Source of the DNA: Blastococcus mobilis | GTDB lineage: Bacteria; Actinomycetota; Actinomycetes; Mycobacteriales; Geodermatophilaceae | Direction: 5' to 3' | DNA length: 64,000 bases | Assembly (NCBI RefSeq): GCF_900188025.1 | Contig: NZ_FZNO01000012.1 | Location: forward strand, 94,390 to 158,389 | Shown: piece by piece, positions 32,770-43,035 of the stretch | How the letters are laid out: the number at the start of each line of letters is the position of its first letter | Position numbering within the stretch: position 1 is the first letter of the stretch | Position numbers and translations under genes: made by a program | Notes under the pieces: generated by a model | Told to the model about the DNA's origin: nothing | The model's input: the letters and a program-made list of their open reading frames with translations, nothing else | Database searches by the model: none

Positions 32770-33395
32770 ACGGTCTCGGGTACGCGCAGGTGGGCGAGCG
32801 CGACGTCGAACTCGGCGACCTCGGTGATGCGCATGCCCATGTGGCCGGTGAACTCCTCACGCATCGCCTGGGCCTGACCCTTGGCCCGGTTCATCGTCTG
32901 GCGGTCCTCGTACACGCTGGTGATCGCGCAGCGTCCGGTCTCCCGGTTGACGAACAGGCTGACGCTGCAGAAGCCCGCGAGGTCGTCGATCCGGGGAACG
33001 ATGTTCGCGCGGAAACCGTCGATGATCCGGTCGGTCTCGCCGAGGGGGCCCTTCGTCCTGATCACGCGACAGGCGGCGCGATCGGGGGCCTCGCGCACGC
33101 GGTGGAGGACGCCGACGACCCACTCGACGACCTCGGTCTCGCTCTCGAGGACGTGGACGGTCCGGATCGCCGCCTCGCGGATGGACCGCATCGCCTCGGC
33201 GCTGTCGTGCATGGCGTCGGCGTCCTCCCAGGACGTGGTGACGACGCACCGCCCGGTGTGGCGGTCGACGAGCATGGACAGGCCGATGCAGCCCTTCATC
33301 TGCTGGACGGTCGGCAGGACCTCGTCCCGGGTGTAGGCGATCCCGTCGTCGATGGCGTCCGGTTCACCGCTGAAAGTGGTCGATCGGGCGTACAT
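32766..33395 (-). CDS. Tandem ABM-like domain protein, paralogue 3
   Basis: A 209-residue member: MYARSTT start, PTVQQMKGCIGLSMLVDRHTGR, VPRIDDLAGFCSVSLFVNRETGR, end LAHLRVPETV. Its linker differs most from the others (VLESETEVVEWVVGVLHR). It is the only copy with a coupled downstream gene (TPR-like protein). ATG 33395 has GGAGGG upstream. The leader hairpin is at 33416-33437. Confidence 0.8.
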   Translation of the reverse strand: MYARSTTFSGEPDAIDDGIAYTRDEVLPTVQQMKGCIGLSMLVDRHTGRCVVTTSWEDADAMHDSAEAMRSIREAAIRTVHVLESETEVVEWVVGVLHRVREAPDRAACRVIRTKGPLGETDRIIDGFRANIVPRIDDLAGFCSVSLFVNRETGRCAITSVYEDRQTMNRAKGQAQAMREEFTGHMGMRITEVAEFDVALAHLRVPETV

Positions 33396-33415
33396 GCCGG
33401 TGTTTCCCTCCAACC

Positions 33416-33437
33416 GGCGCGCCCCAGCGGCGTCGCC
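33416..33437 (-). promoter_or_regulatory. Conserved leader hairpin of ABM paralogue 3
   Basis: On the minus strand GGCGACGCC pairs with GGCGCGCC around loop GCTGG, with one bulged A, ending 20 nt before the ATG. GCGAGGACAGTG upstream is shared with paralogue 2. Confidence 0.5.
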
Positions 33438-33564
33438 GCGCGTGATCCACTGTCCTCGCCGCGCGGCCCGCTGGGAACGGTCTTCGGTGCCGCACGGACA
33501 CACCCATCGTCCCGATGGCTGCGCCGCGCGGCACTCGCTCGTCTTCCGCCGAGTCGGCCTCGGA

Positions 33565-34398
33565 TCAGGTGCGGGAGAGCGCCGGCCGGGTCTTCGCCCA
33601 GGAGAGGAACCTCGTCGCCTGCTGGAGGTCCGGGATGTCGTTGCCGACCAGGGAGCGGAGCAGGTCGTTGCTCCAGATGGCCAGGCGGCCGATCGTCCAG
33701 GCCACCTTCTCGGCCGGCGGCAGGTCGAGCTCGAAGACCAGCTTGACGATCTCCTTCTTGCCGTCGGTCGCCGCCGAGTACCTCAGCACCGGCAGGAACC
33801 GGTCGGGCTGGGCGATGCAGAGCACCTTGGTGAGCAGCGGTTCCTTGTTGAACGAGGGGAAGCCGACCTTCCTGCCGTCGATCAGCTGGGTGAGCCGGTC
33901 CTCCAATCGGATGCTGTCGGGACCGTGGAGCAGGTACTCGATCGACTCACGGACCTTCTGCGCCGCCTTGTCGGGGCCCTGGGTCTTCCACGCCCGGGTG
34001 AAACCGGACATGTTGCCGGGGCTGGCGACGGTGTCGGTGGTGACGAAGTCGAGCAGGTCCTGGGGTGACGCGGTCGGCAGTCCCTCGCGGCTGAAGAGCG
34101 GCTGGAACCGGGCGCGGTAGTCGGCGACCTCCGGGTCGGGCGCGGGATGGTCGAGCTGGAACTCCGACACCAGCATCGCGACCCGCTCGCGGACGTCGGG
34201 TCGGACGTCGAGATTGGTCGGGAAGGCGGCGTGCAGGGAGTCGATGGTCCGCACCGCCGGGCGTCCCGGATCGCGCCGGGCCTCGCCGCGCAGCCACTCG
34301 TGACCGCAGTCTTGGCAGTGGATGAGCAGCCGGCTGTCGGGCTGGGGCGTGCCGTTGATGTCTTCGCTGTTGCACTTCGGGCAAGCGATCAGAGCCAT
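33565..34398 (-). CDS. Zinc-ribbon protein of unknown function
   Basis: A 277-residue protein with an N-terminal zinc ribbon (CPKC at residue ~6 and CQDCGHEW at ~28). A helical/alpha-beta region follows with SREGLPTASPQDLLDFVTTDTV, GFTRAWKTQG, KEPLLTKVLCIAQPDRFLPVLRYSAATDGKKEI and a C-terminal FLSWAKTR. The middle part resembles N-terminal recognition regions of some restriction and McrB-like proteins, but this is a weak impression. ATG 34398 is chosen over an upstream extension because the zinc ribbon begins there. Confidence 0.7.
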   Translation of the reverse strand: MALIACPKCNSEDINGTPQPDSRLLIHCQDCGHEWLRGEARRDPGRPAVRTIDSLHAAFPTNLDVRPDVRERVAMLVSEFQLDHPAPDPEVADYRARFQPLFSREGLPTASPQDLLDFVTTDTVASPGNMSGFTRAWKTQGPDKAAQKVRESIEYLLHGPDSIRLEDRLTQLIDGRKVGFPSFNKEPLLTKVLCIAQPDRFLPVLRYSAATDGKKEIVKLVFELDLPPAEKVAWTIGRLAIWSNDLLRSLVGNDIPDLQQATRFLSWAKTRPALSRT

Positions 34399-34679
34399 GA
34401 GATTCCCGTTCGTTCGGTTGGTCCGTGCACGAGCACCGGCCGGTCCGTCCGTGCCTCGATGTCGTCGAGGCCATCGGGAAGGACGGCGAGCCCCGCAGGG
34501 CGCGTCGCCGTCGGTCAGATGACTGAAGCCTCCCACGCCAGCGGCGGTGGATCGGTTCACGCGCCGGTCACAGCTCCGAGCGGCGACGTCGGTCACGGTC
34601 GGAGCACCCACGGGGCTGCCGATAAAGGGTGGGAGGGCGACGGTCACTTCACGACCCCCGTCGTCCGGGGGTGTACTGC
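34399..34679. other. 281-bp intergenic region
   Basis: It lies between divergent genes and must hold both promoters. No palindrome, RNA gene or coding frame with bias stands out. Confidence 0.5.
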
Positions 34680-36083
34680 ATGAAGTTCCGACGAGGGCGG
34701 ATCGGCAACGGCTTGGCCGTGCTGGCCGGCGCCCGTCCTGACGTGCTGGCCGCCGCGCCCGGTGCCCGCGCCAAGTTCGTGGCGCTGGGTGGCGTGCTGC
34801 TGAGCACGGGTGGGCTGGCGCTGGTGTCGATGGCCTTCGCGGTCCACATGGCGCTGGGCGTGTGGTGGCCGTTCGCGCTGCTGGTGGGGGTGGGCTGGGG
34901 CCTCGTCGTCGTCAACCTCGACCGGATGCTGCTGGTCGGGATGGCGCACGACTCGTCGCTGAAGCGGAACCTGGTCCTCGCCGTCCCGCGCGTCGGACTC
35001 GCGCTGGTGCTCGGCGTCGTCATCGCGACGCCGCTGACCCTGCAGGTGTTCGCCCAGGAGATCGACACCGAGATCGTGACGATGCAGGCCGAGCGGGGCG
35101 ACGCGTACCGCGCATCGCTGACCGACGACGCGCGGTTCGCGCACCTTCCGGAGCTGGAGGAGCGCATCGCGGCGGAGGAGGCGATCGTCGCCAGTGGGGG
35201 AGTGGCCGACACCGGGCTCGCCGTGGTGCGGGCCGAGGTGACGGCTCGCCAGGCTCAGCTCGACGCCGCTGTCACGGTCTCCCGCGAGCTCGAGGCCAAG
35301 GCGCAGTGCGAGCTCGACGGTTCGTGTGGCACGGGTGACGCCGGGACCGGCACCGCCTACCTGGAGGCCCGGGCGGCGGCCGACGCGCAACAGGCGGTCG
35401 TCGGCTCGGCGCGCTCGGAGCTGGACTCCGCCGTCGCAGCGGCCTCGGCCGCCCAGGCGCGGAGCGCCCAGCTGGCCGCTGCATCGCTGGAGACCGACCG
35501 GGCCGAGCTGACCCGGCTGACGGCGGAGCGGGACCGGCTGCAGGCCGCGTTCGACGGGACCAACGAGGGGTCCGGCGGGCTGCTCATGCGGCTGGAGGCG
35601 CTGGACCGGCTGGGCGATCGCAACGGAACGCTCGCCGCCGCGCAGTTCATGCTCTCGCTGTTGTTCATGAGCGTGGAGATCCTGCCGGTGCTGATGAAGC
35701 TGCTGCTCAACTTCAGCCCGCCGACCGCCTACGACCGGCTGACCGCCCTGCGCGACTCCGGCGACGTCGAGATCGAGGAGCTGGCGCAGGAGTCGCGGCG
35801 GACCGTGGCTCAGGCGAAGGAGGAGCTCCTGGTGATGGCCGAGAAGGAGCGGGTCGACCGGCAGAAGGAGGCGATCCTGGCCCGCCGGCGGGCGGCGCTG
35901 ACCGAGGTCGCGGCCCGCACCCAGGTGCCGCAGCAGGCGCCGGTCGTGGCTGACGCTCCGGCGGAGCCCGCGCGGCAGATGTGGGACACCGGCCCGATCC
36001 GCGAGCTGGCGCGCAACGCCGCCATCCGGACGGTGCGCACCGTGCGTCGCCGTCCCGAGGACCGGGTGCCGACGACGGTCTGA
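34680..36083 (+). CDS. DUF4407 family membrane protein
   Basis: A 467-residue protein. Hydrophobic segments lie at residues ~33-58 (ALGGVLLSTGGLALVSM), ~62-80 and ~105-125. A long coiled coil follows (residues ~140-300, rich in Ala, Glu, Arg), then a fourth membrane segment (AAQFMLSLLFMSVEILPVLMKLLL), then a charged tail with KEELLVMAEKERVDRQKEAIL. This order defines DUF4407. The function is not established. ATG 34680; no operon partner is tightly linked. Confidence 0.85.
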   Translation: MKFRRGRIGNGLAVLAGARPDVLAAAPGARAKFVALGGVLLSTGGLALVSMAFAVHMALGVWWPFALLVGVGWGLVVVNLDRMLLVGMAHDSSLKRNLVLAVPRVGLALVLGVVIATPLTLQVFAQEIDTEIVTMQAERGDAYRASLTDDARFAHLPELEERIAAEEAIVASGGVADTGLAVVRAEVTARQAQLDAAVTVSRELEAKAQCELDGSCGTGDAGTGTAYLEARAAADAQQAVVGSARSELDSAVAAASAAQARSAQLAAASLETDRAELTRLTAERDRLQAAFDGTNEGSGGLLMRLEALDRLGDRNGTLAAAQFMLSLLFMSVEILPVLMKLLLNFSPPTAYDRLTALRDSGDVEIEELAQESRRTVAQAKEELLVMAEKERVDRQKEAILARRRAALTEVAARTQVPQQAPVVADAPAEPARQMWDTGPIRELARNAAIRTVRTVRRRPEDRVPTTV

Positions 36084-36239
36084 CCGTCTCCAGCTGCGGG
36101 TCGACCGGCCCGTCGCCCGGGTGGTGGACCTGAGGATCTGCTGTGAATCGGGCTCAGGGGCCGGTACCCCGGGGCGACCCCGCGACGCGCTGTGGCAGTG
36201 TCGGGGCAGCCGGAGGGTCCGGGCGGTGATGCCCGCGCC

Positions 36240-36263
36240 TCCGGCTTCCGACGGGAAGCCGGA
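36240..36263 (+). promoter_or_regulatory. 10-bp hairpin in a 321-bp intergenic region
   Basis: TCCGGCTTCC (36240-36249) pairs perfectly with GGAAGCCGGA (36254-36263) around a four-base loop. No T-run follows. It could terminate the DUF4407 transcript or lie in the leader of the next gene. The rest of 36084-36404 shows no convincing gene. Confidence 0.5.
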
Positions 36264-36404
36264 TCAGCGTCCGCAGGCCACGACACGGCCCGACGGATGC
36301 CACGGCCGACGGATGGCCTTCGAGGTCGTCGGCCTCCGGTGCCCTTCCGACGTTCCCGGCCGCGCGCGCGGCAGGGCACTCCAGACCCGAGCGAGGCAGC
36401 AGCA

Positions 36405-36899
36405 GTGAGCAGCGACAGCACCAACCAGACCGGTTCCGACCCGACGAGGACCGGCGAGACGACGCCCGGCACCACCGTGACGGCCCAGCCGACCGGCGGC
36501 CCGCCGGTGCCCGGCGAGCCGGTGGCCGGCCAGCCGTACTCGGTGCAGCCCACGGCGACCGGCGCGCCTGCTGACGACGTCGTGACCGCGGCGCCGAGCG
36601 AGCCGAGCTGGGTCCAGCAGCACAAGTCGCTGCTGGTGGCGGCGTTGGTGGCGGTGGCCGTCGTGGCTGCCGCGATCGGCGGGGTGGCCTGGTACCGCGG
36701 CATGGTCGACGACCGGGACGCCGCGACCGAGGCGGCCTTCGCGCAGAACATCGCCCAGCAGGGCGCCGAGGTGGAGACCGTCGACTGCAACGGGGACACC
36801 TGCTCGGCGGTCATCGGTGGCACCGCGTACACCGTGCTGGTGCAGGAGGACGCGAACGGCGAGCAGCACTTCGGCGTCGCCGCGTTCGTCGGGGACTGA
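36405..36899 (+). CDS. Membrane protein with disordered N terminus
   Basis: A 164-residue protein. Residues 1-~70 are Pro/Thr/Gly-rich and disordered, a single membrane helix spans ~75-97 (SLLVAALVAVAVVAAAIGGVAWY), and an outside domain of ~60 residues has two cysteines (VDCNGDTCSAVIGG). It has the layout of DUF4333-like actinobacterial proteins. GTG 36405 is the likely start. Confidence 0.65.
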   Translation: MSSDSTNQTGSDPTRTGETTPGTTVTAQPTGGPPVPGEPVAGQPYSVQPTATGAPADDVVTAAPSEPSWVQQHKSLLVAALVAVAVVAAAIGGVAWYRGMVDDRDAATEAAFAQNIAQQGAEVETVDCNGDTCSAVIGGTAYTVLVQEDANGEQHFGVAAFVGD

Positions 36900-37050
36900 C
36901 TCAACCGGTGCTGAACCACGGACCGGCCCGCCGGCATGGACGCCCCACGTCCGCGTCGGAGGGCCGGTCCCTCGCGTTCGGACCAGGGACGACGGCGCGC
37001 CCGTCCGACCGGGTCGGCGCGTCAGCAATGGCATCGGTTAGACAGTCCCC

Positions 37051-37584
37051 ATGACCGAGCTGACGACGGCGACCGGTGGCGGCATGCTCTCCCGTGAGGA
37101 GATGGACGCCGCGCGCGAGCGGTTGCCCATCCTGTACGTCGACGTGGTGCCCGTGCGGGTGGACGACCAGGGCACGGTGATCGCGGTCGGTCTGCTGCTG
37201 CGGGTCGGCGAGGACGGGCAGATCAAGCGGGCCCTGGTCTCGGGGCGGGTGCTGTACCACGAGCGGGTGCGTGCGGCCCTGCTGCGGCACATGGAGAAGG
37301 ACCTCGGGCCTTTGGCGCTGCCGCGGGTCCCGCCCGCGCCGCAGCCGTTCACCGTCGCGGAGTACTTCCCGACCCCCGGCGTGACGCCGTTCCACGATCC
37401 GCGGCAGCACGCGGTGTCGCTGGCTTACGTGGTCCCGGTCGAGGGCGACTGCGCGCCGCAGCAGGACGCGCTCGAGCTGACCTGGTTCTCGCCGCTCGAG
37501 GCCCGGGACCCAGCGGTGCTCGCCGAGCTGATGAACGGGCAGAGCACGCTGCTACTGCAGGCGCTGGCGCACCTCGGCGTCTGA
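37051..37584 (+). CDS. NUDIX-like DUF4916 family protein
   Basis: A 177-residue actinobacterial DUF4916 protein. The Nudix-like fold is suggested by VGLLLRVGEDGQIKRALVSGRVLYHERVRAALLRHMEKDLG, where the catalytic Nudix box is degenerate (HERVRAALLRHMEKDLG in place of REUxEExGU). Activity on nucleotides is therefore uncertain. ATG 37051. The 207 bp after it, up to jetD, hold no recognised element. Confidence 0.8.
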   Translation: MTELTTATGGGMLSREEMDAARERLPILYVDVVPVRVDDQGTVIAVGLLLRVGEDGQIKRALVSGRVLYHERVRAALLRHMEKDLGPLALPRVPPAPQPFTVAEYFPTPGVTPFHDPRQHAVSLAYVVPVEGDCAPQQDALELTWFSPLEARDPAVLAELMNGQSTLLLQALAHLGV

Positions 37585-37792
37585 CAGTCGACCTGTCCGG
37601 GCAGCGCCTGTGCTCCTCCGCGACCAGCGACTCGGAGGAGTGCCTGCTACTCGCGCGCGGCGGTCGGCCGTCCGCCGCAATGCGAACGGCAGCGGAGCCG
37701 TCGCCGGGGACGGCGCGTTGCACACCGAGCGCCTCGACTGTCGTGGCTGCGCCGCTCGGCCGGCCGATCTTCCGGGCCGAGTACCAGGAGCA

Positions 37793-38995
37793 TCACCCCA
37801 CATCGTCCAAGGCCTGCTGGGCGAGGGACATCCGCACCCGCTCCTGTTCCAGCCGGACGGCTGTGCCGTAGACGTCGGTGACCAGGGCGGCGTACAGCTC
37901 GCTCTCCTCCGGCGTGAGCCGGTGCAGTCGTTCAGCGGTCGGACTCGGCTCGCGCACCCATTGGCTCCGGTGGGCCAGGAGCGTGGGCCGGTCCATCAGC
38001 ACCGACCGGGCGTGCGGAAACGTCCCCCGCAGCCGATCCAGGATGGCCAGGCCGTGGGTGTCGATGTCTCCCCAGTACCGGAGGTCCACGCGCGCCAGCC
38101 AGGTCAGTGGGGTGAGCCGGCGGGCCGCGTAACCCCCACCGAGGAGCACTGCCGTGCGAGGGAGGGGCGGCAACGCCAGGTAGGTGATCTCGTTCTCCAC
38201 CACGATCACGGTGCCGGCGTCGACGGGCTCGTGCGCCAGTTCCTCGACGCGCACGGAGATCTCGGTGAACGGCCCGGCGTGCTCCGGCGGTAGCCGGAGT
38301 CGCAGATAGTCGGGTTTGCTCCGGAAGCCGAATCGGCCGGCGAAGTCCGACCTGAGGCGGGTGGCGTCGACCCGGTCCGGCGGCAGCTGCTGTTCCAGCA
38401 GTTCGGCGAGCAGCCCGCGATGCGTCTCCACGAACTTGGTGTCGACACCCGGCACGTCGATCTCCCGCAGATAGCTGCCGGGCCGAGCCTTCTCGTCGAT
38501 CCAGAGAACCGTGGTGACCAGCCTGGCCCAATCGTCACCGGCGGCGAGCACCCGCATCGGGAAGCGGATCATCCACTCGACCAGGGCGGGGGCTACCTCG
38601 CGCGCGGATGCCAGCCGGGCGTCGAAGGTTTCGACGTCGCGCCGCACCCCGAGGACGGCGATCAGCTCGGTCCAACCTTCGACGACGACTCGAGCCGGCA
38701 ACCGGTTCACCCCGATCAGCCGTCCGCCGATCGGCGCCTCCACCACGCGGAGATCCCTTGGCGCGCTGGCCCAGCGGGCGCGCCAGGCACGGACGTCGTC
38801 GAACCGTTCCCCGATGTCGCGGGGGCCGGGCCCACGGATGGGCAGGTCCAGGTGTTCGAACGGCAGGCCCGCCGCGTGGGCGCTGAGGAAGGTGCCGCGA
38901 TCCCAGCGGCGCCGTAGCTGGTCGCGGACATCGGGCCACGTCGTCCACTCGTTGCGTCGACGCCCCGATGCCGCGGCCCTGCGCGTGCCCGGCAT
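37793..38995 (-). CDS. jetD: Wadjet nuclease subunit JetD (DUF3322/DUF2220, Toprim-like)
   Basis: A 400-residue protein, last of the Wadjet operon. The N-terminal DUF3322 region recognises DNA. The C-terminal Toprim-like nuclease domain has VVVENEITYLALPP and the hallmark YWGDIDTHGLAILDRLR near residue 306, carrying the acidic metal ligands. JetD cuts plasmid DNA after loop extrusion by JetABC. ATG 38995 lies 2 bp beyond the jetC stop. No frameshift is seen in this subunit. Confidence 0.92.
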   Translation of the reverse strand: MPGTRRAAASGRRRNEWTTWPDVRDQLRRRWDRGTFLSAHAAGLPFEHLDLPIRGPGPRDIGERFDDVRAWRARWASAPRDLRVVEAPIGGRLIGVNRLPARVVVEGWTELIAVLGVRRDVETFDARLASAREVAPALVEWMIRFPMRVLAAGDDWARLVTTVLWIDEKARPGSYLREIDVPGVDTKFVETHRGLLAELLEQQLPPDRVDATRLRSDFAGRFGFRSKPDYLRLRLPPEHAGPFTEISVRVEELAHEPVDAGTVIVVENEITYLALPPLPRTAVLLGGGYAARRLTPLTWLARVDLRYWGDIDTHGLAILDRLRGTFPHARSVLMDRPTLLAHRSQWVREPSPTAERLHRLTPEESELYAALVTDVYGTAVRLEQERVRMSLAQQALDDVG

Positions 38996-38996
38996 G

Positions 38997-41900
38997 TCAG
39001 CGTGCGTCGCCGGCGGCCCGGCGCAGTGCCTGCTGTTCGCGGTACTCCTCGATGGTCATGCTCTGCAGACGGGAGTAGTTGCCGGTCGGGTTGTCGACGA
39101 ACCCGACGGCGGCCACGTGCGGCTCGATGACGTGGATCTTCTGCAGCGGCGTGACGATGAGCAGCTGCAGGCCGAGCCGGGTGAACAGGGTGAGGGCGAA
39201 TCTGGTGGACTCGTCGGAGCCGCGTCCGAACGCCTCGTCGATGACGACGAAGCGGAAGGTCTTCGACCGGACGGCGGCTGGGTCGAGGCGGAACTGGTAG
39301 GCCAGCGAGGCGGCCAGGATGGTGTAGGCGAGCTTTTCCTTCTGCCCGCCGGACTTGCCGCCGGAATCGCTGTAGGTCTCGTACTCGCTGTCGTCCTCCC
39401 GCCAGCGTTCGGAGGCAGTGAAGACGAACCAGTTGCGGACGTCGGTGACGTACCGCGCCCAGTTGCGGTCGATGTCGGCGTGTCCCCGGGCGGCCGCGCA
39501 GCCGTTCGACGATGGCCTTCACCTGCAGGAAGCGCTGTTCGGAGTACTGGTCGTCGCCGTCGGCGAGGGCGTCGTCGGTGCAGGCGCGCAGGTCGCGCTT
39601 GAAGTCCTTGATCTCCGGGTGCCGGGGTGGGCTGCGTGTCCAACCGGATGTAGCGGCCGGGGTTGTAGTCGATGCCCACGAGGGACGCGTTGATCGTCGC
39701 GACCCGCTGGGCGATCAGCTCTGACCGCTTGTTCAGCTCGGCGAGGAAGCCGGCGATGTCGCGGATGGTGTTCTCGTTCAGGTAGCGCTTGAAGGTGGCT
39801 TCGAAGCGGGGCAGGTCGTCGCCGGTCAGGCGCTCGTGCAGGGCACGGAACTCGCCGGCCGCGCCCACGGAGGCGTCCATCTCGCTCGTCTCGACGGGGT
39901 GGTCGCTGATGAACTTGCCCATGGCACGGACCAGCCGGGACTCCACGCCGGACTGGCGCTTCACCCGCTGGTCGCGGTCCTCGGTCAGCTGCTGGCGTAG
40001 CGCCTCTTCCAGACCGTCGACGTCCTCGAGCGTGATGGGTGGGTCACCGGCTTGCGCCGCGGCGTGGGCGTTCAGGGCCTCCAGGACCACCTCCGGGACG
40101 CCGGCGGCACCGTCGAGCCGGGCGGCGACCGTGGTGGCGCGCTTCTCGGCGTCGGCCAATTCGCTGCCGTGCCCGCCCCGCCGCTGCTGGCAGGCCGACA
40201 GCGCGACGTCCGCCGCGGTGATGGTGGAGCGGACCACCTCGAGCTCCCGGTCGATGCGCTGCAGCTCACCCGAGGCGGACAGCAACCGGTCGCGTTCGGC
40301 GGTCAGATCGGCGATGCGTCCGACGACGGCCTGCCAGTCGAGTTCGGCCCAGGAGTCGAAGACATCCAGCTTGCTCAGCGTGCGGCTGCGCTCGGTCGCC
40401 GTGCTCTGAACCTTCGTCGCCCGGGTGCGGTCGTCGGCCAGCCGGTTGAGCCGTTCCTGCAGTTGCTGGGCCTGGTGGAGCAGTGCCTCGATCTTCTCCG
40501 CGTTGCTCCAGCCCAGCACGTAGGAGCGGCGATCATCGATCCGGGTGGCGTCGTTCTTCTCGTGTCGCCCGCCCGGTTGCTTGACCTGACCGGCGCGGGT
40601 CAGAGCCTTCGGGATGCGCTGGAACGCTTCGATGGAATCGACGCACACGTGGTCGGCGCGGTGGGCCAGCTGCGCCTCCAGCCAGGACCGCACGGGGGTG
40701 TCCTCGATCTCCAGCTTGGCGGCGAGCGAGTCGGCGGACGGCAGTGCCGGGAGTGCTGGGACCCGTGCAGGGACGCGGTAGTAGACCAGCCGGGTGCGCA
40801 GGTCGTGGGCGTCGATCCACCGGGAGACCGCAGGGTAGTGCTCGTCGGGGACGAGCAGCGACAGGGCGAAGCCGCGCAGCAGACGCTCGGCGGCACCCTC
40901 CCACTCGCGGTGGGCCGCCCCAACCTGGATGAGCTCGCCGGCGAAGGGGAGTGCGGTGCCGGGGATGCCGAGCTCGGTGACCAGCCGCTGCCGCAGTTCG
41001 AGACTCTGCCGCGGAAGGCTGCTGGTGCGCTGGCGCAGGCTGGCCAGCTCGGCACGCAGGTCCTCGGACTCCTCCTGCAGGCCGCGCGCGTCGACGGCGA
41101 GCTCCTGGAGTCGGTTCTGCGCCTCGGCGGCGTCGGACTCGGCGGCGGCGGTCGCACCTCGGACCTCGGTTCGCCGGGTGCTGAAGCCGCGCTCGTCGGC
41201 GACCGGGTCGAGGCCGGCGGCGGTGAGCAGGTCGGCGAAGACGGCGGCCTTCTGCCGGCGGGTCTCGAGGGCGCGTTCCTCCGCCTCGACCAGTTCGTCG
41301 ATGCGGGCCAGGCGGTCGCTGCCGTGCCCGGCCCGCTCGACGATCAGGTCGCTCTCCCGCGCCCGCTGCCGGCCGAGGTCGTCGGCGAGCCGGGCGAGCT
41401 CGCGATCGTCCTCCGCCACCGATCCCTGGAGCTGCCCGATCCGCCGGGCGAGCAGCTCGGCCCGCAGGCGCGCGGGGTGCACCGGTAGGGCCTCGCGTTG
41501 GGCGTCGAGCGCGGCGATCTCGGCGGCGAGCCGGTCGTGGGTGTCGGCGTCGGCGATGATCGGGCGCAGTTGGTCGAGCTGCGTGCGGGCGCGGACGACC
41601 GACTCGTGCGCACGGGTCAGATCGTCGAAGTGGGCAACGAGCTGGTCGATCCAGCCGGCGGCGTCGAAGGGCTCGAGCATGTGGCTGCGGACGAAACCGT
41701 TGAGGTCGCTGACCGCTTTCATCGACACCGTCTGGTGGAACAGCTCCAGGGCCTGCTCCGAGTCGATGCCGAGGCGGCGGCGGTAGTCGCGGCCGTACTC
41801 GGGGAAGGCGTTCAGCACCGAGATGCCGGCCTGGGCCCGCAGGCGCCGCTTGAGGGCGGTGACGTCGGTGCCGAAGTCGGCGAAGTCGGCCGCGATCGTG

Positions 41901-42388
41901 AGGTCGCGATCGGCGGTCACGTAGCAGCGGTCGGGCTGGCCGCTGTCGCCGTCCTTCAGCCAGAACACCTGCGCGAGGGTGACCGTGGCGTCGTAGCCGG
42001 CGTTGGTGAACACGGCGAGCAGCACCGAGTAGGTGCTGCCACCGCGCAGGCCGACCTGCCGGGTGGTGCCGGTGGCCTCGTTGCGCTCGGAACGCCAGTG
42101 CCCTTGCACGTAGGACCGGAGGCTGCGCTCGCGGGTGTCAGCGCCGGCGGCCTTGTTGTAGGAGATCCGCTGCGCCGGGAGCAGCAGGGTGGTGACAGCG
42201 TCGACGACGGTGGACTTGCCCGAACCGATGTCGCCGGTGAGCAGCGTGTTGGCGCCGCCGGCCCGCAGGGCCCACACCTTCCGGTCGAACGTGCCCCAGT
42301 TGAGCAGCTCGAGGCGGTCGAGCCGGAAGCCGGGCGGCGCGTCGGGCGAAGGCTGCTCGTCGGTGGCCAGGTGGACGGTAGCGGTCAC
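38997..42388 (-). CDS. jetC: Wadjet SMC-like ATPase JetC, two apparent one-base frameshifts
   Basis: An SMC/MukB-type ATPase of ~1,129 residues once corrected. The start FRLDRLELLNWGTFDRKVW and Walker A TGDIGSGKSTVVDAVT (~residue 50) are followed by a long coiled coil, hinge and second coil. The C-terminal signature SGGKSGGQKEKLAYTI, Walker B FRFVVIDEAFGRGSDEST and QLLIVTPLQKIHVIEPHV lie in other frames. Frame moves by one extra base near 39,635-39,645 (at HPEIKDFKRDL) and again near 39,490 (at GHADIDRNWARY). Both are in G/C runs. As written the ATPase head is lost and the gene is broken; as corrected it is full length. GTG 42388 overlaps the jetB stop. Confidence 0.88.
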
Positions 42389-43035
42389 GGGTGTGCACCT
42401 TCCTCGGGGTCGAGGGCAGCATCGGGCTCGCCACGCAGTTGAGCGGCGTAGGCGGCGAGCCGGCCGTCGAAATCGGCCAGCCATTGCGCGTCGACGAAGG
42501 CCTTGAGGATGCGGCGCACCTCGACGGCGCCATCGGAGCCCGGCACCCGACGGAGGAAGCCCAGCTCGACGACCTTGGTGATGTGCTGGTCGACCTGGTC
42601 GACCAGCCGCGCCTCGTTGCTGGTGGCGGGCAGGAAGACCCGGAGCATCGCGACGACCTGCTCGCGGGTGAGGACCAGCCGGCTGCCGGCGTCGGTGGCG
42701 TCGAATTCGGCCAGCCGGCGTCGCAGCAGCGCGAGCAGCAGGCTGACGTGGAACGACAGCGAGCGGCGGGCGACCAGCCGGGGAACGGCGGACCCGGCCG
42801 GGGAGCCGTCGGTGTTCTCGGGCTCGTCGTCCCGTTGCCGGAGGAAGGCGTAGCCCTCGGCCTCGTCGACCACCGGGACCAGGCCGATGGTGGACATGTA
42901 CTCGCGCACCCGGCTCTGCAAGGGCAGGAGGTGGCGCCAGACCTGCTCATGGGTGTCGCGGTAGACCACGCCCTTCATCAGCGCGGTGGCCACCAGCGGC
43001 AGGTCGAGCTCGGAGTGACTCGGGGCGGAGGTCAT
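42385..43035 (-). CDS. jetB: Wadjet kleisin-partner subunit JetB (DUF4194)
   Basis: A 216-residue DUF4194 protein, the kite-like partner of the condensin-type JetABC complex. LPLVATALMKGVVYRDTHEQVWRHLLPLQSRVREYMSTIGL is the family N terminus, and LREYxx-type hydrophobic patterns and VVELGFLRRV follow. ATG 43035 overlaps the jetA stop (ATGA) and its own stop overlaps jetC (GTGA), the usual tight packing of the operon. Confidence 0.9.
   Translation of the reverse strand: MTSAPSHSELDLPLVATALMKGVVYRDTHEQVWRHLLPLQSRVREYMSTIGLVPVVDEAEGYAFLRQRDDEPENTDGSPAGSAVPRLVARRSLSFHVSLLLALLRRRLAEFDATDAGSRLVLTREQVVAMLRVFLPATSNEARLVDQVDQHITKVVELGFLRRVPGSDGAVEVRRILKAFVDAQWLADFDGRLAAYAAQLRGEPDAALDPEEGAHP

Noticed and set aside
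34680..36083. DUF4407 protein as a chemotaxis receptor
   Set aside because: It has a coiled coil between membrane segments but no signalling tip or HAMP region.
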